Assembly: GCF_041296265.1 (NCBI RefSeq)
Contig: NC_091695.1
Coordinates: forward strand, 16,661,001-16,725,000
Direction: 5' to 3'
Length of the DNA: 64,000 nucleotides
Source: Equus caballus
Taxonomy: Eukaryota > Chordata > Mammalia > Perissodactyla > Equidae
Made by a program: the position numbers and the translations under genes. Of the stretch, positions 11,616-23,915 are shown in pieces (within the stretch, counting starts at the first letter, position 1; each line of letters starts with the position of its first letter). Under the pieces are notes generated by a model, which saw nothing but the letters and a program-made list of their open reading frames with translations, did no database searches and was not told the DNA's origin.

Positions 11616-12959
11616 ACTATGTTCTCTAAAAATTATCTCACTTTATTTTGTCAGTTTGTATGCTGGTTGCCTTCTCGCTTGGCTTCAGATTCACAGCAAA
11701 ATGACCCTTTGGCCACGCACAAAGAACCTGTCAGGAGAAAATCAGACCCACAATTGGCTCAGCCCCAAGAACATGGAGGCCCTGGACAAATGTATATTAG
11801 AAAACCGGGAGACAGAGGTTCAGTAATAGCCAAGGAGGTTGGAAATCATTCCAGTCCTCAAGAGCCTCTTAAATGACAGTCAGCTTTCAAAACATTCTTC
11901 ACAACAGGAGGATGCAGAGTACCATTTCTTCTAAATCTCACAAAAAGTTTAGATTGATGGATATTTCTGTTGTACTTTTGAAGACTCCAGTAATAAAGAA
12001 TGTTCATAATAACTGACAATTATTAAGCATTCAGTGGTACTAAGAGCTTTACAAGGATTACTTATTTGATCCAGGTAAGATCTAGATCATTACTCTTTAA
12101 TTGAATCCTCAGTATGCTGTGGTTTGCAAAAATTCACACTATAAATGGAAAATTAAGTCTCAGGGCTGTTTCACTCAAACAATGTGCTCTAGTATTTCTA
12201 ATCATATCATATTATATAATGATGAGAATGCTCATAATCATGAATCATTCTAATATACTTACTCCTATCATCTACTTCTCCTAAATGTTCTTACAAAAAT
12301 TATACGGAAAATCTTGTTCACACAGCAAAACCATGAGAAAAAGGCTCTCAATGAGAATGACTAGTTAAGACAACTATAACAATGACTTTTAGTCCAATTA
12401 ATATGGCAAGAATAATGGTAAAACTTCCCTTTGGGGGCAGAAAGAGAAAAAAGGAGTCAGCCCACGTGTGGCAGAAGATTGGGAAGTAGAAGAAAAATAT
12501 ATGGAGAATACAGACCTACACCATTTCTATGCACTCAGATTTTTTGTTTTGTAATTGCAAAGACAATGAGCTTGCTTTGAATGATTTATGAAAATTTGAG
12601 CATTTCGTGATTCTCAAAACTTTATCTGTGAAGGGTGCTTCCCAAGAAATGCCTTGATAATGTGCCTCTAGCAAAAGATGACAGATTAGGATGTTCCAGG
12701 TCCTAGATTCCCCACAGAAACATGAGGAAAACCACTGAACTGACTAAAATAACATTATAGGAGCTTGAGAAACTAGTCACAGATATCAGCAACCAAATAT
12801 CCAGTCAATAAAAAGCCACATTCAAATGATGGGATATTATGGCATGGCTTATGGCAAAGTTTATTACTTGAAGAATCTTACAGAATATATGACTGCATCT
12901 AAAGAAGTGGAAGACTCTGATGAGGGATGAGTAGGAAGTTGATTCTAATACTATTACCA

Positions 12960-13140
12960 TTTTTGTATGGATTCTGTATTAATTTTTAATTTATATTAAT
13001 TAATTAGTAATATTTAAAATACATAAATATAAAAGTAAGTATTAATTTAATTCATTATTAAATTTTATTACCTTAAATCCAATATTATTAAATAAATTAA
13101 ATTAATAAAAATAAAATTTATTGATTGATGTAATATTTAT
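12960..13140. repeat. AT-rich low-complexity tract at the A/B module joint
   Basis: About 180 bases almost wholly of A and T (attaatttaatt, aataaaattt) sit just before the point where module B begins. Similar tracts are not present at the B/C joint. Confidence 0.7.
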
Positions 13141-13709
13141 TATCTATTGCACTTTCAATTTTTATTTAAAAAGTAAAAATATGACACTAAAAAGCTCATA
13201 TATAATGTAGATGAAATGGAAAAAATAGAATGGGTTACATAGCATTAAATTCTTTGACTAGTACAATAAATAGAATGAAGATAAAGGACAAGAATCTGAC
13301 TAAATACAAAATTAAGAACTATAAGAAAGTTATAATAGTAAATGCAGAAATTAAATAATAGCATGACTGTATAGAAATTTCATTGACTAATTAATTACAT
13401 ATTATTTACTGATTCCCTGCTGTACATGCATTTCACATTTCTAGCTACAGAGTTAAGACATAGCGCTTACATTCTAACAGGGAAACTGTTATTAACAGAA
13501 TGTATAATTAATTCTTTAATTATAATTAAAGTTCATTTTATGTACATATTAGTTATATATATTTACTAGATAATTATAGTACATTCTTTAATTATAATTA
13601 TCATAGATCCTGTGGAGAAAAGTTTGCATCACTTTTAAGAAAATTTCTGCATACTAAGGGGATTCACCTTAACGTCAAAGGACTTCATGGTGAATGGCAA
13701 ACTTAATTA

Positions 13710-14599
13710 TTACCAGATATTACTTTTCTTCTCCAGAGCTTCTTCATAGTATTTCTCATCTCTGAATTTCTCAGAGTAGATTGGTGGATTAAGCATGGAA
13801 GTTATGATTGTATAAAACACGCTAAGTAATTTTTCAATGGGGAAGGTCTCTACAGTTCTTGCAAATCTGAAAATACAGGGAGCAAAGAAGAAGACACCAC
13901 AACCATGTGGGAACCACAGGTCTATAGGGCTTTCCACCTCCCTTCCTAAAGTTCTTTAAAGAGTGAAAGATGACACCGTAAGAGATGAGTAACAACAAAA
14001 AGAAGGGTGCAGATTAATCCTCCATTGGCCACCACTAAGACACTAAATGACATAGGTGTCAGTACAGATGAGTTTCAATAAGGGGTACATGTCACAGGCA
14101 AAGTGATCAACGACATTGGAGTCACAAAATGGAAGCCCATAAATAGTGCAAAGTTGAATTACTGAGTGCAGAAAACCTCCAACCAAACACACTGCCGGCA
14201 GCACAACTCACACCCAATGCCTCATGATAATGAACAAATGCAAAGTCTTAAGCATGGTCACATAGGGGTCGTAGGTCATCACCAATGGAAGTAAGTGTCC
14301 TGTAAAGAGCTGGGCCATACAAGATTGAAAAAAATCTGTTTGTCCCAAAGAACAAGTCTGAAGTCAATCTGGTGGTAATGACTGAAGAAAAAATGGCCTC
14401 TAGAAATGATATGGTAGAAGAAAAACTCCATCAGAGAGTTCAGTATCTTGCTGACAATTACAGTCACAATAATGAGCATGTTGCCCACCATGGCCAAAAT
14501 ATAGAAGAGCAAAAATGTGATACAAATGACTTTCTGCTCTTTTGGATTCTGTGTGAAGCCCAAGAGGACAAAGTAAGTCACATTGTTCCTTGGCTCCAT
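13710..14599 (-). pseudogene. OR4A47-like: OR4A47-like olfactory receptor pseudogene, copy B
   Basis: This is the module B counterpart of the OR4A genes at 500-1,423 and 22,862-23,824. From the ATG at 14,599 it reads [20 protein letters not shown] and stays in frame to about residue 55, then a deletion in TM2 breaks the frame where PMYFFL should be. Further on there is a gap of about nine codons in TM3, the DRY motif reads DPY, and the Cys codon after MRHWV has become TGA. The last part, from VFFFAPCIF to LNPPIYS, is in a third frame. It has several independent breaks and cannot make a receptor. The upstream splice acceptor is still intact, so a non-coding transcript is possible. Confidence 0.93.
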
Positions 14600-14665
14600 C
14601 TAACCCTTATAGGTGCTGACTTCAGTTATTAGAAGCACTTTACCTATAGAAAAAGAGTGAAAACT
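14600..14665 (-). promoter_or_regulatory. Conserved 3' splice site upstream of the OR4A pseudogene, copy B
   Basis: On the minus strand cactctttttctatag ends at 14,644 and GTAAAGTGCTTC follows, 44 nt before the ATG. It matches copies A and C and has a good pyrimidine tract, although the coding part behind it is dead. Confidence 0.55.
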
Positions 14666-15359
14666 TTTAAATGTGTTATAAGTTTAATCTTATATTAAGT
14701 CATTCAATTAAAAAACTCTGTATGGAGTATCTATTTGTGTCAAATATCTCTTAGACATTGTGGTCACCAAGTTGAATAAAACATAGCTGCCTACCCTCCG
14801 TGATATGATGCATAATGAAGGATCAGTCAATTCCAGATCAATGTAATGAGTGCCATTATAAAAATATTCACACAGTGCTAAGGGTCACAGTGTAGGAAGA
14901 TGCCAGTCACACTGGAATCAGAGAAGGCTTCCCAGAGGAAGCATTGCTTTAGCAGAGTTTTAAATGAACATGAAAAAAGGGAAGATGGGAAGGGAATTCG
15001 ATGAAAATGTGCACCATTCGTAGAGTCACAAAATTGTAATACTTGAGACCATTTGAAGGTAATTTACATACTCAAAATGCATAGATCAAATAATGAATGG
15101 AAAGTCACTGCCCTGGATTGTCTTAGATCTCTTCGAGACCTCTTCTTAGAACCTTTGGATGGATAGTCCACCTTTTTGAAACCAATCAATGCTGAAGCCC
15201 TTCAGTTTTGTGTCTCCAGCCCCTATCTCCCCACAAATTTTCAAGCGTGTATATGCAACATCTCCAATTTTGGACATCTCCAATTGGATATCGATATAGT
15301 ACTTATAAAACTAAATTTTTCACAAAATTAGAGATGAGGAACACCAATAAACATAAATA

Positions 15360-15840
15360 TTCCTCATCTCATTAAATGATACCACCTTTCATGTAATTGT
15401 TCAGACAATAAATTTCACAGCTCTTTCAGTCCTTTGTTGCTCTCATATTACTTAGTGATACATTTAACAAGCCCTGTTGACTCTGGTTTCTAATATATCA
15501 CATATTTGATCATTTCCCAGATTTTCTTCCTGGCCCACTGAAATAGCCCCCTGCCAAGACTCTCCAGGCTCTTTCCGTCCTCCAACAATTTCTTCCCCTG
15601 AAGTACCACAAGGGGTCCTTGTAAAGTCTTATTGTGAACATATCACTCCACTGTTCGCAACACCTGCAGTGGATTCCAATCACATGCTCACAATTTAATG
15701 TATCACATTTAATATTTACAGTAACAAGAACTTTAATCCCCATTTCACAGTTGAAGATACTGAGGCTCAGAGTATATAATTAATTTCCCCATGGTCACAC
15801 ATTTTTAAGTGAGAAAACTAAGCCTGGAATGCAAGGTTGA
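15360..15840. repeat. L2 fragment (+) followed by MIR fragment (-), copy B
   Basis: These are the module B copies of the relics at 2,160-2,680: tggcccactgaaatagccc (L2) and then ccccatttcacagttga with gaggctcagag (MIR, reverse). Confidence 0.6.
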
Positions 15841-15849
15841 TTTATTTCA

Positions 15850-17570
15850 AAATGATTTAGTTTCTTACTCAATGAAGAAATTCACAAAATTTTGAAGCTT
15901 GGTTCCCACTATTTACAGTTATTCTTACCTCGTGGAGGCTTGTTCACAGTCTGGAGGAAGAGTAGTTAACTCACTCATAGGGACCTGTTATTCTTCTTTC
16001 ACTCAGCATGAGAACAGAGGACAAAAAGCTGCATTATTACTTGAGGATATATTTTGCTTCATTCGGTTGTCTGTCCATTTTCTCCATGGAGTCTTCTGGC
16101 TATTCTAGAGATAATTTTTATGTGCACCACACGTTTTTAAAAAGAATTTCCACTGTGTACAGGGAAAAACAAAAGTTTATCATTTAGGATAATTTACAAA
16201 AAAGACAAGAAACTCCTAAGTTTATATTAGAAGATAGCGACTGGCCATTTCCCAGAAATTTTTTCTGGAGTAGCATCTTTCCTATTAACTTCAAAATAGA
16301 AAAATGCGATACAATTGTTTAGCTCTTCTCATTCTATCATGATGGGATAGCCGGATTATTTGACTTGAGATTTTTGAGAGATATTCTTGTGCGCTACTAG
16401 GCCAAATCACATAATTAATATCAGAAAGATCTAACATGGGGAAAAAATAGCTTTAGAACCATTGTGAGACTGCCGCCAGTCAAGAATAAAATTTCAGCCA
16501 AGTTGTTTTGTTCCAGTGAAGATTAGTTTACCAAGTATTTTCCCACTTGCCATAGGAAATTTTTCTTTTCTTATATTTAATACTCAATTTATTCTGCCTT
16601 GAGGTGTGATAACATGTTTAAAAAAAAGTTACCAATTTAGATGTAATAACTGATTATTTATCCAATTATTAATTATTTTTTAATTAAGAGCATCTAATTT
16701 ATGCCATTGCCAACTTAAAAAGCAAATTCACCTGTTATTTTACCCTTAAAATCAGTTTATTTGGGAATAGCCAAAAGAACTACAATCTAGGATATGCATG
16801 CTACAGTGAGCCATAGACAAATTGATAAAACAAAGGAAGGGAGCTCCTTTTACACAGAGAAAGTTGGAGTAGACAGGGGCTGTTCTAAAAGAAACACCAC
16901 TGGGGGAAAGTGACAGTTCAGAGAGGCAATGACTTATCATAGGCTGAGCTGCAGCATTTCCCAATGGAAGGGCTGTTGCCCGATGGGAAGAGAAATCTTC
17001 CTTCAATAGTAAAGTAGTTTTACTTCCTGTTGCATATGGAAGCATAGGCTTCTTCTTCTTTGATGTAACTCAGAATGTATAAATAGTAAGTTAAAGCTCC
17101 CACTACAGGCCTTCTCAATTCCGGTTTAGTTAAGGTTTCTTTGATTAATTTCCACATCAGGAACTGTGCTATGAGTGAGAACACAGCAAATAATAAAGCT
17201 GGGGGGAAAAAACAGGTAAAAGGTCCTTCCTACATGGGCCTTATATTCTTATGATAGAATCAGACAATCAATAACAGCATGATGTAATAAAGTAATTATA
17301 GTCTTATTCAGTGCTTATAAGACAACAAAGAGGGTAAGAGTTAGAAAATAAGAAGGAGAATTCTACTATGGATGAAGTTATCAAAGAAGGTCTTTCTTGG
17401 AAGGTGATGTTTAAGTGAGATACAGAGGATTGGAACCTGCTACCATTGGAAGCATTGTTTCATGTAGTAAGGCTAAGTAAAAATTAATTAAGTAAGGAAA
17501 ATTACTTCACCTGAGATATGACATGACATATAGAAAACTAAAAATTGCACAGGAATTCATGTTGCAGTAC
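15850..17570. other. Module B spacer, no gene seen
   Basis: It aligns with 2,690-4,622 of copy A, with small gaps (for example about 3,190-3,430 of A is missing near 16,395). At about 17,238 it shows the empty site (gggccttatattcttatga) matching the target of the copy C L1. No coding frame is supported. Confidence 0.6.
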
Positions 17571-17574
17571 CACG

Positions 17575-19615
17575 TTGAAAAAAATTGGTGAGGGTGGACA
17601 CTCTTATCTTGTTCCTGATTTTAGTGGGAAAGTTTTTTAAACTTTCACTGTTGAATATGATGTTACCTGTGAATTTGTCTTATTTGGCATTTATTATATT
17701 GAGGTACATTCCATCTATACCCAATTTTTGGGAGCTTTCTATCATAAAAAGATGTTGAATTTCCACACCATCTATGAGCAACCTGAAGAGGAAATTAAGA
17801 AAATAATTTCATTTGCAAAAGTATTAAAAACAATAAAATACTTAAGAATAAACTTAACCAAGGAAGCAAAAGGATTGTAAACTGAAAACTAGAAAATGTT
17901 GATGAGAGATATTATAAAAGACACAAATAAATGGAAAGACATTCATGTATTGAAAGATTTAATATTGTTAAGATGTCAAACTACCTAAAGTGATCTATGG
18001 ATTCAGTGTAATCCCTATTAAATCCCAAAAGTGTGTTTTGCAGAAATAGAACAATCTATCCTAAAATTCACATGGGATTTCAAGAGTCCAAATAGCCAAA
18101 GCAATCTTGAAAAAGAAAAATATTGTAAGAGGTCTCACACTTTCTGATCCTAAAACTTGCTACAAGGCTGTGGTAATCAAAACAGTGTGGTATTTGCATA
18201 AAGGCAGACATATAGACTAATGGAATAAAATAGAGAGTCTAGAAATAAACCTTTGCTTATGCTTTCAAATTATTTTTGACATGGACGCCAGGAGCATTCA
18301 CTGGGGGAAGAACAACCTGTTCAACATATGGTGTCATGAAACTAGATATCCACAAGCAAGGGAATGAAACTGAACACTTAACTTACAGCATATACAGAAA
18401 TTAACTCAAAACGGATTAAAGACCTAAAATACTAGTTGAAACCAGAAAACGTTTAGAAGAATATGTAGAAGAAAAGCTTCATAATGTGGAATTTGACAAT
18501 GATTTCAGGGTATGTCACTAAAAGCAGAGGCAAGCAAAGAAAAAATAGTTGAATTGTACTTTATCAAAATTAAGAACTTTTGTACATCAAATGACACTAC
18601 AATAGAATAAAAAGGCAATCCACAGGTTGGAGGAAATGATTTGCAAACAATACATATGATAGGGCAGTAATGTGTAGAATATATAAATAACTTCTACATC
18701 TCAATAACAACATAAAAAGCCAAAAACCAATTTAAAATAAGCAAAGGATTTGAATAGACATTCTCTAAAAAGGATATAAAATGGCCAGTAAGCACATGAA
18801 AAGATGATTAACATCAATAATCATTATGGAAATACAAATCAAAACTATAATAAAATACCAGTTCATATCCATTAGGATAGCTATTACATATATTTTTTTA
18901 AAACCCAGAAAATAAAACATGTAAGAGAGCATGTGGAGAAATTGGAACAATTGTGTGTTGCTGGTGGGAATATAAAATGATTTAGCTGCTATGGAAAACA
19001 TTATGGTAGTTCCTCAAATAATTAAACAAAGAATAGTCATATGATTCAGCATTTCTATATTTCGATATATATTCGAAATAATCGGAAGCAGGGACTCAAA
19101 CCCCTGCTATTTCTACCCTACCATTTTCCTGGGAGTACTATTTACGATAGCCAGAAAGTAGAACCAACTGAAGTGTCTTCTGTTAGATAAGTGCATAAAC
19201 AAAATGAGGTAAATACATACAATGGAATATTATTCAGCCTTGAAAAGGAAGGAAATACTGACACATGCTAAAACATAGATTAACCTGTATTATCCTAAGT
19301 AAAATAAGGCAGTCACAGAAGGACAGATATTGTATGATTTCACTTACATGAGTTACTTAAAGTAGTCAAATTCATAAATAGAAAGTAGAATGTTGATTGC
19401 CTGGTGCTCAGAGAGATGGAATGGGGAATTATTGTTTAATGAGAGGGGAGTTTCAATTTAGGAAGATGAAACAGTTCTGGAGATTAATGGTGGTGATGTT
19501 TACATAACAATATTAATTAACATAATATCACTGAATGGAGACTTACCATGGTTAAAATTGTAAATTTGGTTATATATATTTCAATGCAATTTAAGAAGAT
19601 TTGAAAACTAAGGTG
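17575..19615 (+). repeat. L1 with inverted 5' end, copy B
   Basis: The same insertion as 4,623-6,665. The part up to about 17,785 is L1 ORF2 on the minus strand, and the rest is ORF2 and the 3' end on the plus strand. The switch between the two lies at the matching place in A and B, so the insertion came before these two modules split. Confidence 0.8.
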
Positions 19616-20005
19616 ACTATTAATAGGCTCATGATGTGAACACAACAGCTCAAGGCATATGCAAAGATCATTGGCTTCAGATACACCTGAATAATAGGTT
19701 TAAAAGGTAGATATGCCAATCTAACATCAAAACTATAAAATTAAAATCTCTATTGCTGTGTTCTGAGAATCTGCATTTTACAAGAACCCTAACTAATTCT
19801 AACAGTGAATCAAAGTCTGAAAACCAACTGGGCAATACATAAATCTAAAAAGGATATGTTTATAATGACAAATAATTTCCTGCCTGGACCTTTTCTCAGA
19901 GTGCTTATAGGTCAACATCAACATACTTTTGACAAATAGTATTCATTTTGCCCTGAACCATAGACATTATCTTCTTTCCTCTTCTCCATTTAAAGGATAA
20001 AGTCA

Positions 20006-20800
20006 TTTTATATTGTCATGATCATGTCTCAAAGTCACTGTTTTACTCAAGAACTCCCTCATAGCATTTTTCACCTCTAAGTTTTGAGTGTGTAGGTTTA
20101 AGAAATTTAACAAGGGAGTTATCATGGTAAAAAACACAGCCACAGCTTTATCAATGGAGAAGGTGGCGATTGGGTGCAAACATATAAACATGCAGGGCAC
20201 AAAGACTAAGTTGACCAGAGTAATATGAGAGACACAGATGTAGAGGGTGTCGCATCTCCTCTCCAAGCTATAGATCCTTAGGGAGCACAAGATGACCACA
20301 TAGAAGACCTTCAAGAGGAAAGAAAAAATAATAGGCAGATGAGCCCACTGTTGGCAGCAAAAGGAGACCCAGGGTACAAGTGTCCATGCAGATGGGTTTC
20401 AACAAAGGGTTTAAGTCACACATGGAAGGTCTATGATATTGGAGCCACAGACAGGCAGCCAGACTGTGAAGATGATATGAATGGTTGTAAGGCAAAGCCT
20501 CTGGCTCATGCCATTCAAAAGAGGAAGCCACATCCCTGTCACGCATGATGATTTCATAGTACAGGGGTTTGCAGATGGCCACGTAGTCGTCACTGGCAAC
20601 CGCCATAAGCAAAATGATGTCAGCAGCACAAAAAGTTGCACAGTAAAGACCTGATCCATGCACTTCCTGAAAGAAATGGTTTTTCTTACAGCAAAAGTGT
20701 CAGCTAACATTTTAGTGGTCATGAGTGAAGAATAGCAGCAATATATAAGGAATAAGTAGCACAGGCAGAAAAAGGAAGCACTGCCAAGGATATAAGACAT
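20006..20800 (-). pseudogene. OR4C-like olfactory receptor relic, copy B
   Basis: On the minus strand it reads, in changing frames, YCCYSSLMTTKMLADTFA (TM2 end), a [12 protein letters not shown] motif where DRY has become [35 protein letters not shown], and [20 protein letters not shown] with a broken NPLIY, ending in LEVKNAMREFLSK. From memory it is closest to the OR4C13/OR4C46 type. The N-terminal ~50 residues including TM1 are missing, as in A and C. It shares the 1-nt deletion after VID (20,423-20,427) with A. Unlike A, it keeps the C-terminal part. It is a dead gene. Confidence 0.88.
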
Positions 20801-20814
20801 GACTTGTTAAATGG

Positions 20815-21559
20815 ATCTATTCTGTTCTTGGATAACAGTTTTCAATAATCTAAAGATATATAACTCTTCCTAAGTTAACTTTCTTAAATTGAATCTTATT
20901 GAAAATAATAACTGCACTTTTTTTTGTGACTAAACTATCTTTAACTTATTTTAACTTACCTGTAAACTTATTTTAATCATATTATTTATCTTGTTTAAAT
21001 TTAAATTTATTATTTTATGTTAAACAATTTTGAAACATAAATCATGTAAGACTAGGCATAATTCTAAAAAGTAATTCTAACGAGGGACTGCTAGTCTTAT
21101 CATATATGAAAATGTTATATATCAAAGCAATTATATTGTGTCAATTGGAACGTGAATAAAGAAATCAATAAAACAGAATAGAGTCCTCAACTGGATCCAC
21201 ATACACAAGAGACTTTAGAATACAATAGTCGGGATTTCAAATCAATATAAAAAAGATAATTATGCAACTATAAAAAACAACTAAAATTTATAAAAACAGC
21301 TAAAATTAAATCCCTATTTAACTCCTATATAAGGATAAATTCCAGATGAATCAAAAGTTTTAATATAAGACCACAAAAATCTTAAAAAATTAAATGCTAA
21401 AATATTCTTGTAGAATATTTTGGTAAGAGTGAAATAGAGGTCTTTTTAAGCAAGATTCAAAAACCAAAAACATACAAAGTGTAAGGAAAAAAATTTTACA
21501 TAAAAGAGCATTTTACATAGCGTAAAAAATGTAAAAACTGAGCACAAGCCAGAAAAACA
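20815..21559. other. 5' flank of the OR4C relic in module B, no gene seen
   Basis: AT-rich sequence that aligns with 7,560-8,120 and 36,910-37,500. No N-terminal receptor exon is found. Confidence 0.5.
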
Positions 21560-22440
21560 ATAATTGCATATACAATAGTAAAAGGGGTCATTTTTAATTA
21601 TATAATTAATGTTAGCTCATAGAAATCAGTGTGGAGAAGACCAACAATGGAATGAAACAGAAAAAACATATGAATAGATAATTTACAGAAAAAGAAATGA
21701 AAGTCATAATATACGTGGAAAGATGCTCTAACTCAATAATGTAAAAAGGATTCTGATTAAAGTGTTAAAATAAAATAACTGTAGTCAGATTGTTATGTGC
21801 CATAAATATTTGTCAGGTACTGGTTGTTGAGAATGTGGAGGAAAATATTCTGCCAGACTGTGAGCAGGAGTGCAACAGTTAGCACAAACTCAAGGGTGGC
21901 AGTTTGGCACTAACTATGAATACCAACACTTTATAAACCTATACTATCTGACCATTGATTCAAATACATACTTTGACAGTTTCACTTCTAGGAATTCTTC
22001 CATGCACATATTCAAAAACGCATATTTACTGCAAAATTATTTGTCATAGCAAAAGTTGAGGAACACCATGAAGAGGAATGGATACATTAATTTTAGTATA
22101 TATTTATAAGACAGTATCATACAGTATGAGAAAAACTAAGAGATCTATATGGACTTGTATGGAAATGTCTTCAAGATGTTCCATAGTTAAAGTAAACATT
22201 TACACACAAAGAAAAAAAATTATTATAGTTAAATATATTTGCATTTGCAAAGACCATTACCTGATGAAACTTAAGAAACAAATTAAGTTACTGCCTCTGG
22301 GGAAGAGGACTGGAGACTATAATGAGTGATAAATGAGAAATTTATTCTACACTTTATCACATTTTGCATGGGTTTTATTTTTACTATTTATCTGTCACAC
22401 TTCAATGTTTCTTTAAAACAGTAGAATTATTACACTAAAA
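21560..22440 (+). repeat. Old L1 3' region spanning the B/C module joint
   Basis: The pattern is that of an old L1M-type 3' end: actggttgttgagaatgtgg, a low-quality ORF2 tail, cctctggggaagagga, then ttctacactttatcac and a T-rich end. Its end continues into the start of module C, and the matching sequence of copy C (37,450-38,280) continues into the fourth-module stub, so the module border lies within or next to this element. Confidence 0.6.
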
Positions 22441-22861
22441 ATTTTGTATACAATGCAACTGTATTTATTAGAGAAGAAAATCTATACAGCGTAAAATATC
22501 TTAATTACTAAAATAAAAAGAATTAACTAAATGAGAAGAACCTAAATAAAAATAATATTCTCAGAAAAAAGTGAAAAACATCAATGAAATAATTGATTAA
22601 GATTAGTGTAACTATATAAATTTTTTCTCACTAATTCATTACATATTATTGACTCCTTGCTACATAGTCATTACAGCTTTCTAGGTGAATTGATAAACAA
22701 GACATTATAGTCCTTACATGCTAGCAGGGAGAGAAACTGTTATTAATAGCACGATCACAGCATTCATTTTAAAGTTATAATTATCATACGTTATTTGAAA
22801 GAAGGAAATCCAGCATTGGATTTAAGAAGACATCGGCATTCCAAGGAAATGGACTCTAATG

Positions 22862-23824
22862 TCAAATAACTCTCTTGTGGTGGAAGATGCACTTATTTAC
22901 CACAGGATATGACATTTCTTCTCTCAAGAGCTTCTTCATAGCATTAGTCATTTCTGAATTTCTCAGAGTGTAGATTAATGGGTTCAGCATGGGCGTTATG
23001 ACTGTGTAAAACACACTCAGTAATTTGTCAATGGGGAAGGTCTTAGCAGGTCTCATATACATGAAAATACAGGGAACAAAGAAGAAGACAACCACAGTGA
23101 TATGGGAACCACAGGTCTGGAGGGCTTTCCACTTCCTTTCCTGACTTAAATTCTTCAAAGAGTGCAAGATGACACCATAAGAGATGAGTAAGAGGAGAAA
23201 TACAATAGTGCAGATCAATCCACCATTGGCCGCAACTAAGAATCCAATGACATAGGTGTCAGTACAGATGAGTTTCAATAAGGGGTACATGTCACAGAAA
23301 AAATGATCGATGACATTGGGGCCACAGAATGGGAGCCCATAAATAGTGCTAAGTTGAATTACTGAGTGCAGAAAACCTCCAATCCAGGAGACTACCAGCA
23401 GTGCAATGCACACCCATTGCCTCATGATGACCAAATAATGCAAAGGCTTACAGATGGCCACATAGCGGTCATAGGCCATCACCAGCAGAAGAAAGACCTC
23501 TGATCCACCAAAAAAGTGCTCTGTAAAGAGCTGAGCCATACAAGATTGGAAGGATATGGTATTTTCCCCAAAGAACAAGTTTGAAATCAGTTTGGGGGAT
23601 ATAGATGAGGAATAAATGACATCTATAAATGACAAGCTACCAAGAAAAAAGTACATTGGTGAGCCCAGGCTCTTACTGAAAGTTACAGTCACAACAATGA
23701 GCATGTTGCCTATCATGGTCAAAATATAGAAGAGCAAGAACATTAAAAAAAGAACTGTCTGCTCCTTTGTATTCTGCGTGAGACCCAAGAGGACAAAGTA
23801 AGTCACATTGTTCCTTGGTTCCAT
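22862..23824 (-). CDS. OR4A47-like: Olfactory receptor family 4, subfamily A (OR4A47-like), intact, copy C
   Basis: An open single-exon odorant receptor of 320 residues, expected in the plasma membrane of sensory cilia. The visible marks are N6 glycosylation (NVT), GSPMYFFL in TM2, D68, C95 and C177, Glu109 at position 3.39, [15 protein letters not shown] at 116-130, [15 protein letters not shown] in TM6 and [12 protein letters not shown] in TM7. It aligns without gaps with the copy A protein to about residue 299, then runs about 13 residues longer, ending [15 protein letters not shown], so the C-tail is longer than usual. The loop before TM6 reads [10 protein letters not shown], where copy A has [10 protein letters not shown]. 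The start is the ATG at 23,824; a second ATG 14 nt upstream opens only a four-codon uORF. This is the best candidate for a working receptor in the window. Confidence 0.95.
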   Translation of the reverse strand: MEPRNNVTYFVLLGLTQNTKEQTVLFLMFLLFYILTMIGNMLIVVTVTFSKSLGSPMYFFLGSLSFIDVIYSSSISPKLISNLFFGENTISFQSCMAQLFTEHFFGGSEVFLLLVMAYDRYVAICKPLHYLVIMRQWVCIALLVVSWIGGFLHSVIQLSTIYGLPFCGPNVIDHFFCDMYPLLKLICTDTYVIGFLVAANGGLICTIVFLLLLISYGVILHSLKNLSQERKWKALQTCGSHITVVVFFFVPCIFMYMRPAKTFPIDKLLSVFYTVITPMLNPLIYTLRNSEMTNAMKKLLREEMSYPVVNKCIFHHKRVI

Positions 23825-23838
23825 TACCTTGGTTCCAT
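23824..23838 (-). promoter_or_regulatory. Four-codon upstream ORF made by a 14-bp duplication of the OR4A start
   Basis: On the minus strand the sequence is ATGGAACCAAGGTAATGG. The first ATG (23,838) reads Met-Glu-Pro-Arg-stop, and its TAA overlaps the true start by one base (TAATG). The unit (ATGGAACCAAGGTA against ATGGAACCAAGGAA) is repeated with 13 of 14 bases alike. Copies A and B have a single start, so the duplication arose in C. It may lower or alter start choice. Confidence 0.8.
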
Positions 23839-23915
23839 CTATTCCTTATAGGTTTTGACTTCAGATATTAGAAATAGTTTACCTATAGAACAAAAGGAAA
23901 AAAAAAAACTTTAAA
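23839..23915 (-). promoter_or_regulatory. Predicted 3' splice site of the OR4A copy C coding exon
   Basis: On the minus strand a long pyrimidine tract ending ccttttgttctatag reaches 23,883 and the exon starts GTAAACTATTTC. The 5' UTR in this exon is 58 nt, 14 longer than in A and B because of the start-codon duplication. Confidence 0.6.

Larger units (their letters stand above)
8246..12680. other. Spacer of module A matching copy C, with old repeats and no gene
   Basis: The segment aligns discontinuously with 33,440-35,760 in copy C, for example 8,460-8,610 with 33,670-33,800 and 12,300-12,480 with 35,400-35,560. It is absent from B. It holds several old repeats, listed separately where clear; the part at 9,450-9,780 is another member of the tgtgct...gggccttacattctt type of repeat. 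None of the small open frames (for example 9,079-9,456) resembles a known protein. Confidence 0.55.
1..13140. repeat. Tandem module copy A (OR4A gene plus OR4C relic)
   Basis: The window opens inside a segment that is repeated from about 13,141 and 22,385. The first bases align with about 13,150 and 22,398, and the OR4A gene, its upstream flank, the L2 and MIR relics, the spacer and the OR4C relic follow in the same order in each copy. Copy A is longer than B because it holds an extra 4.5 kb (8,240-12,680) whose counterpart in copy C is 33,440-35,760. The left edge lies outside the window. The alignments were made by eye, so the borders are good to about 50 bases. Confidence 0.85.
13141..22384. 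repeat. Tandem module copy B
   Basis: It begins with the same L1-derived 3' sequence as copies A and C (actttcaatttttattt...aaaagtaaaaatatgacacta) and holds, in order, the OR4A pseudogene, L2 and MIR relics, spacer, twin-primed L1, OR4C relic and the L1-type end segment. It is the simplest full copy at about 9.2 kb. Confidence 0.85.

Noticed and set aside
13500-13615. Repeated palindromic taattataatta near the OR4A pseudogene as a homeodomain or O/E-type control site
   Set aside because: It lies downstream of the gene in copy B only, in very AT-rich DNA, where such motifs arise easily.
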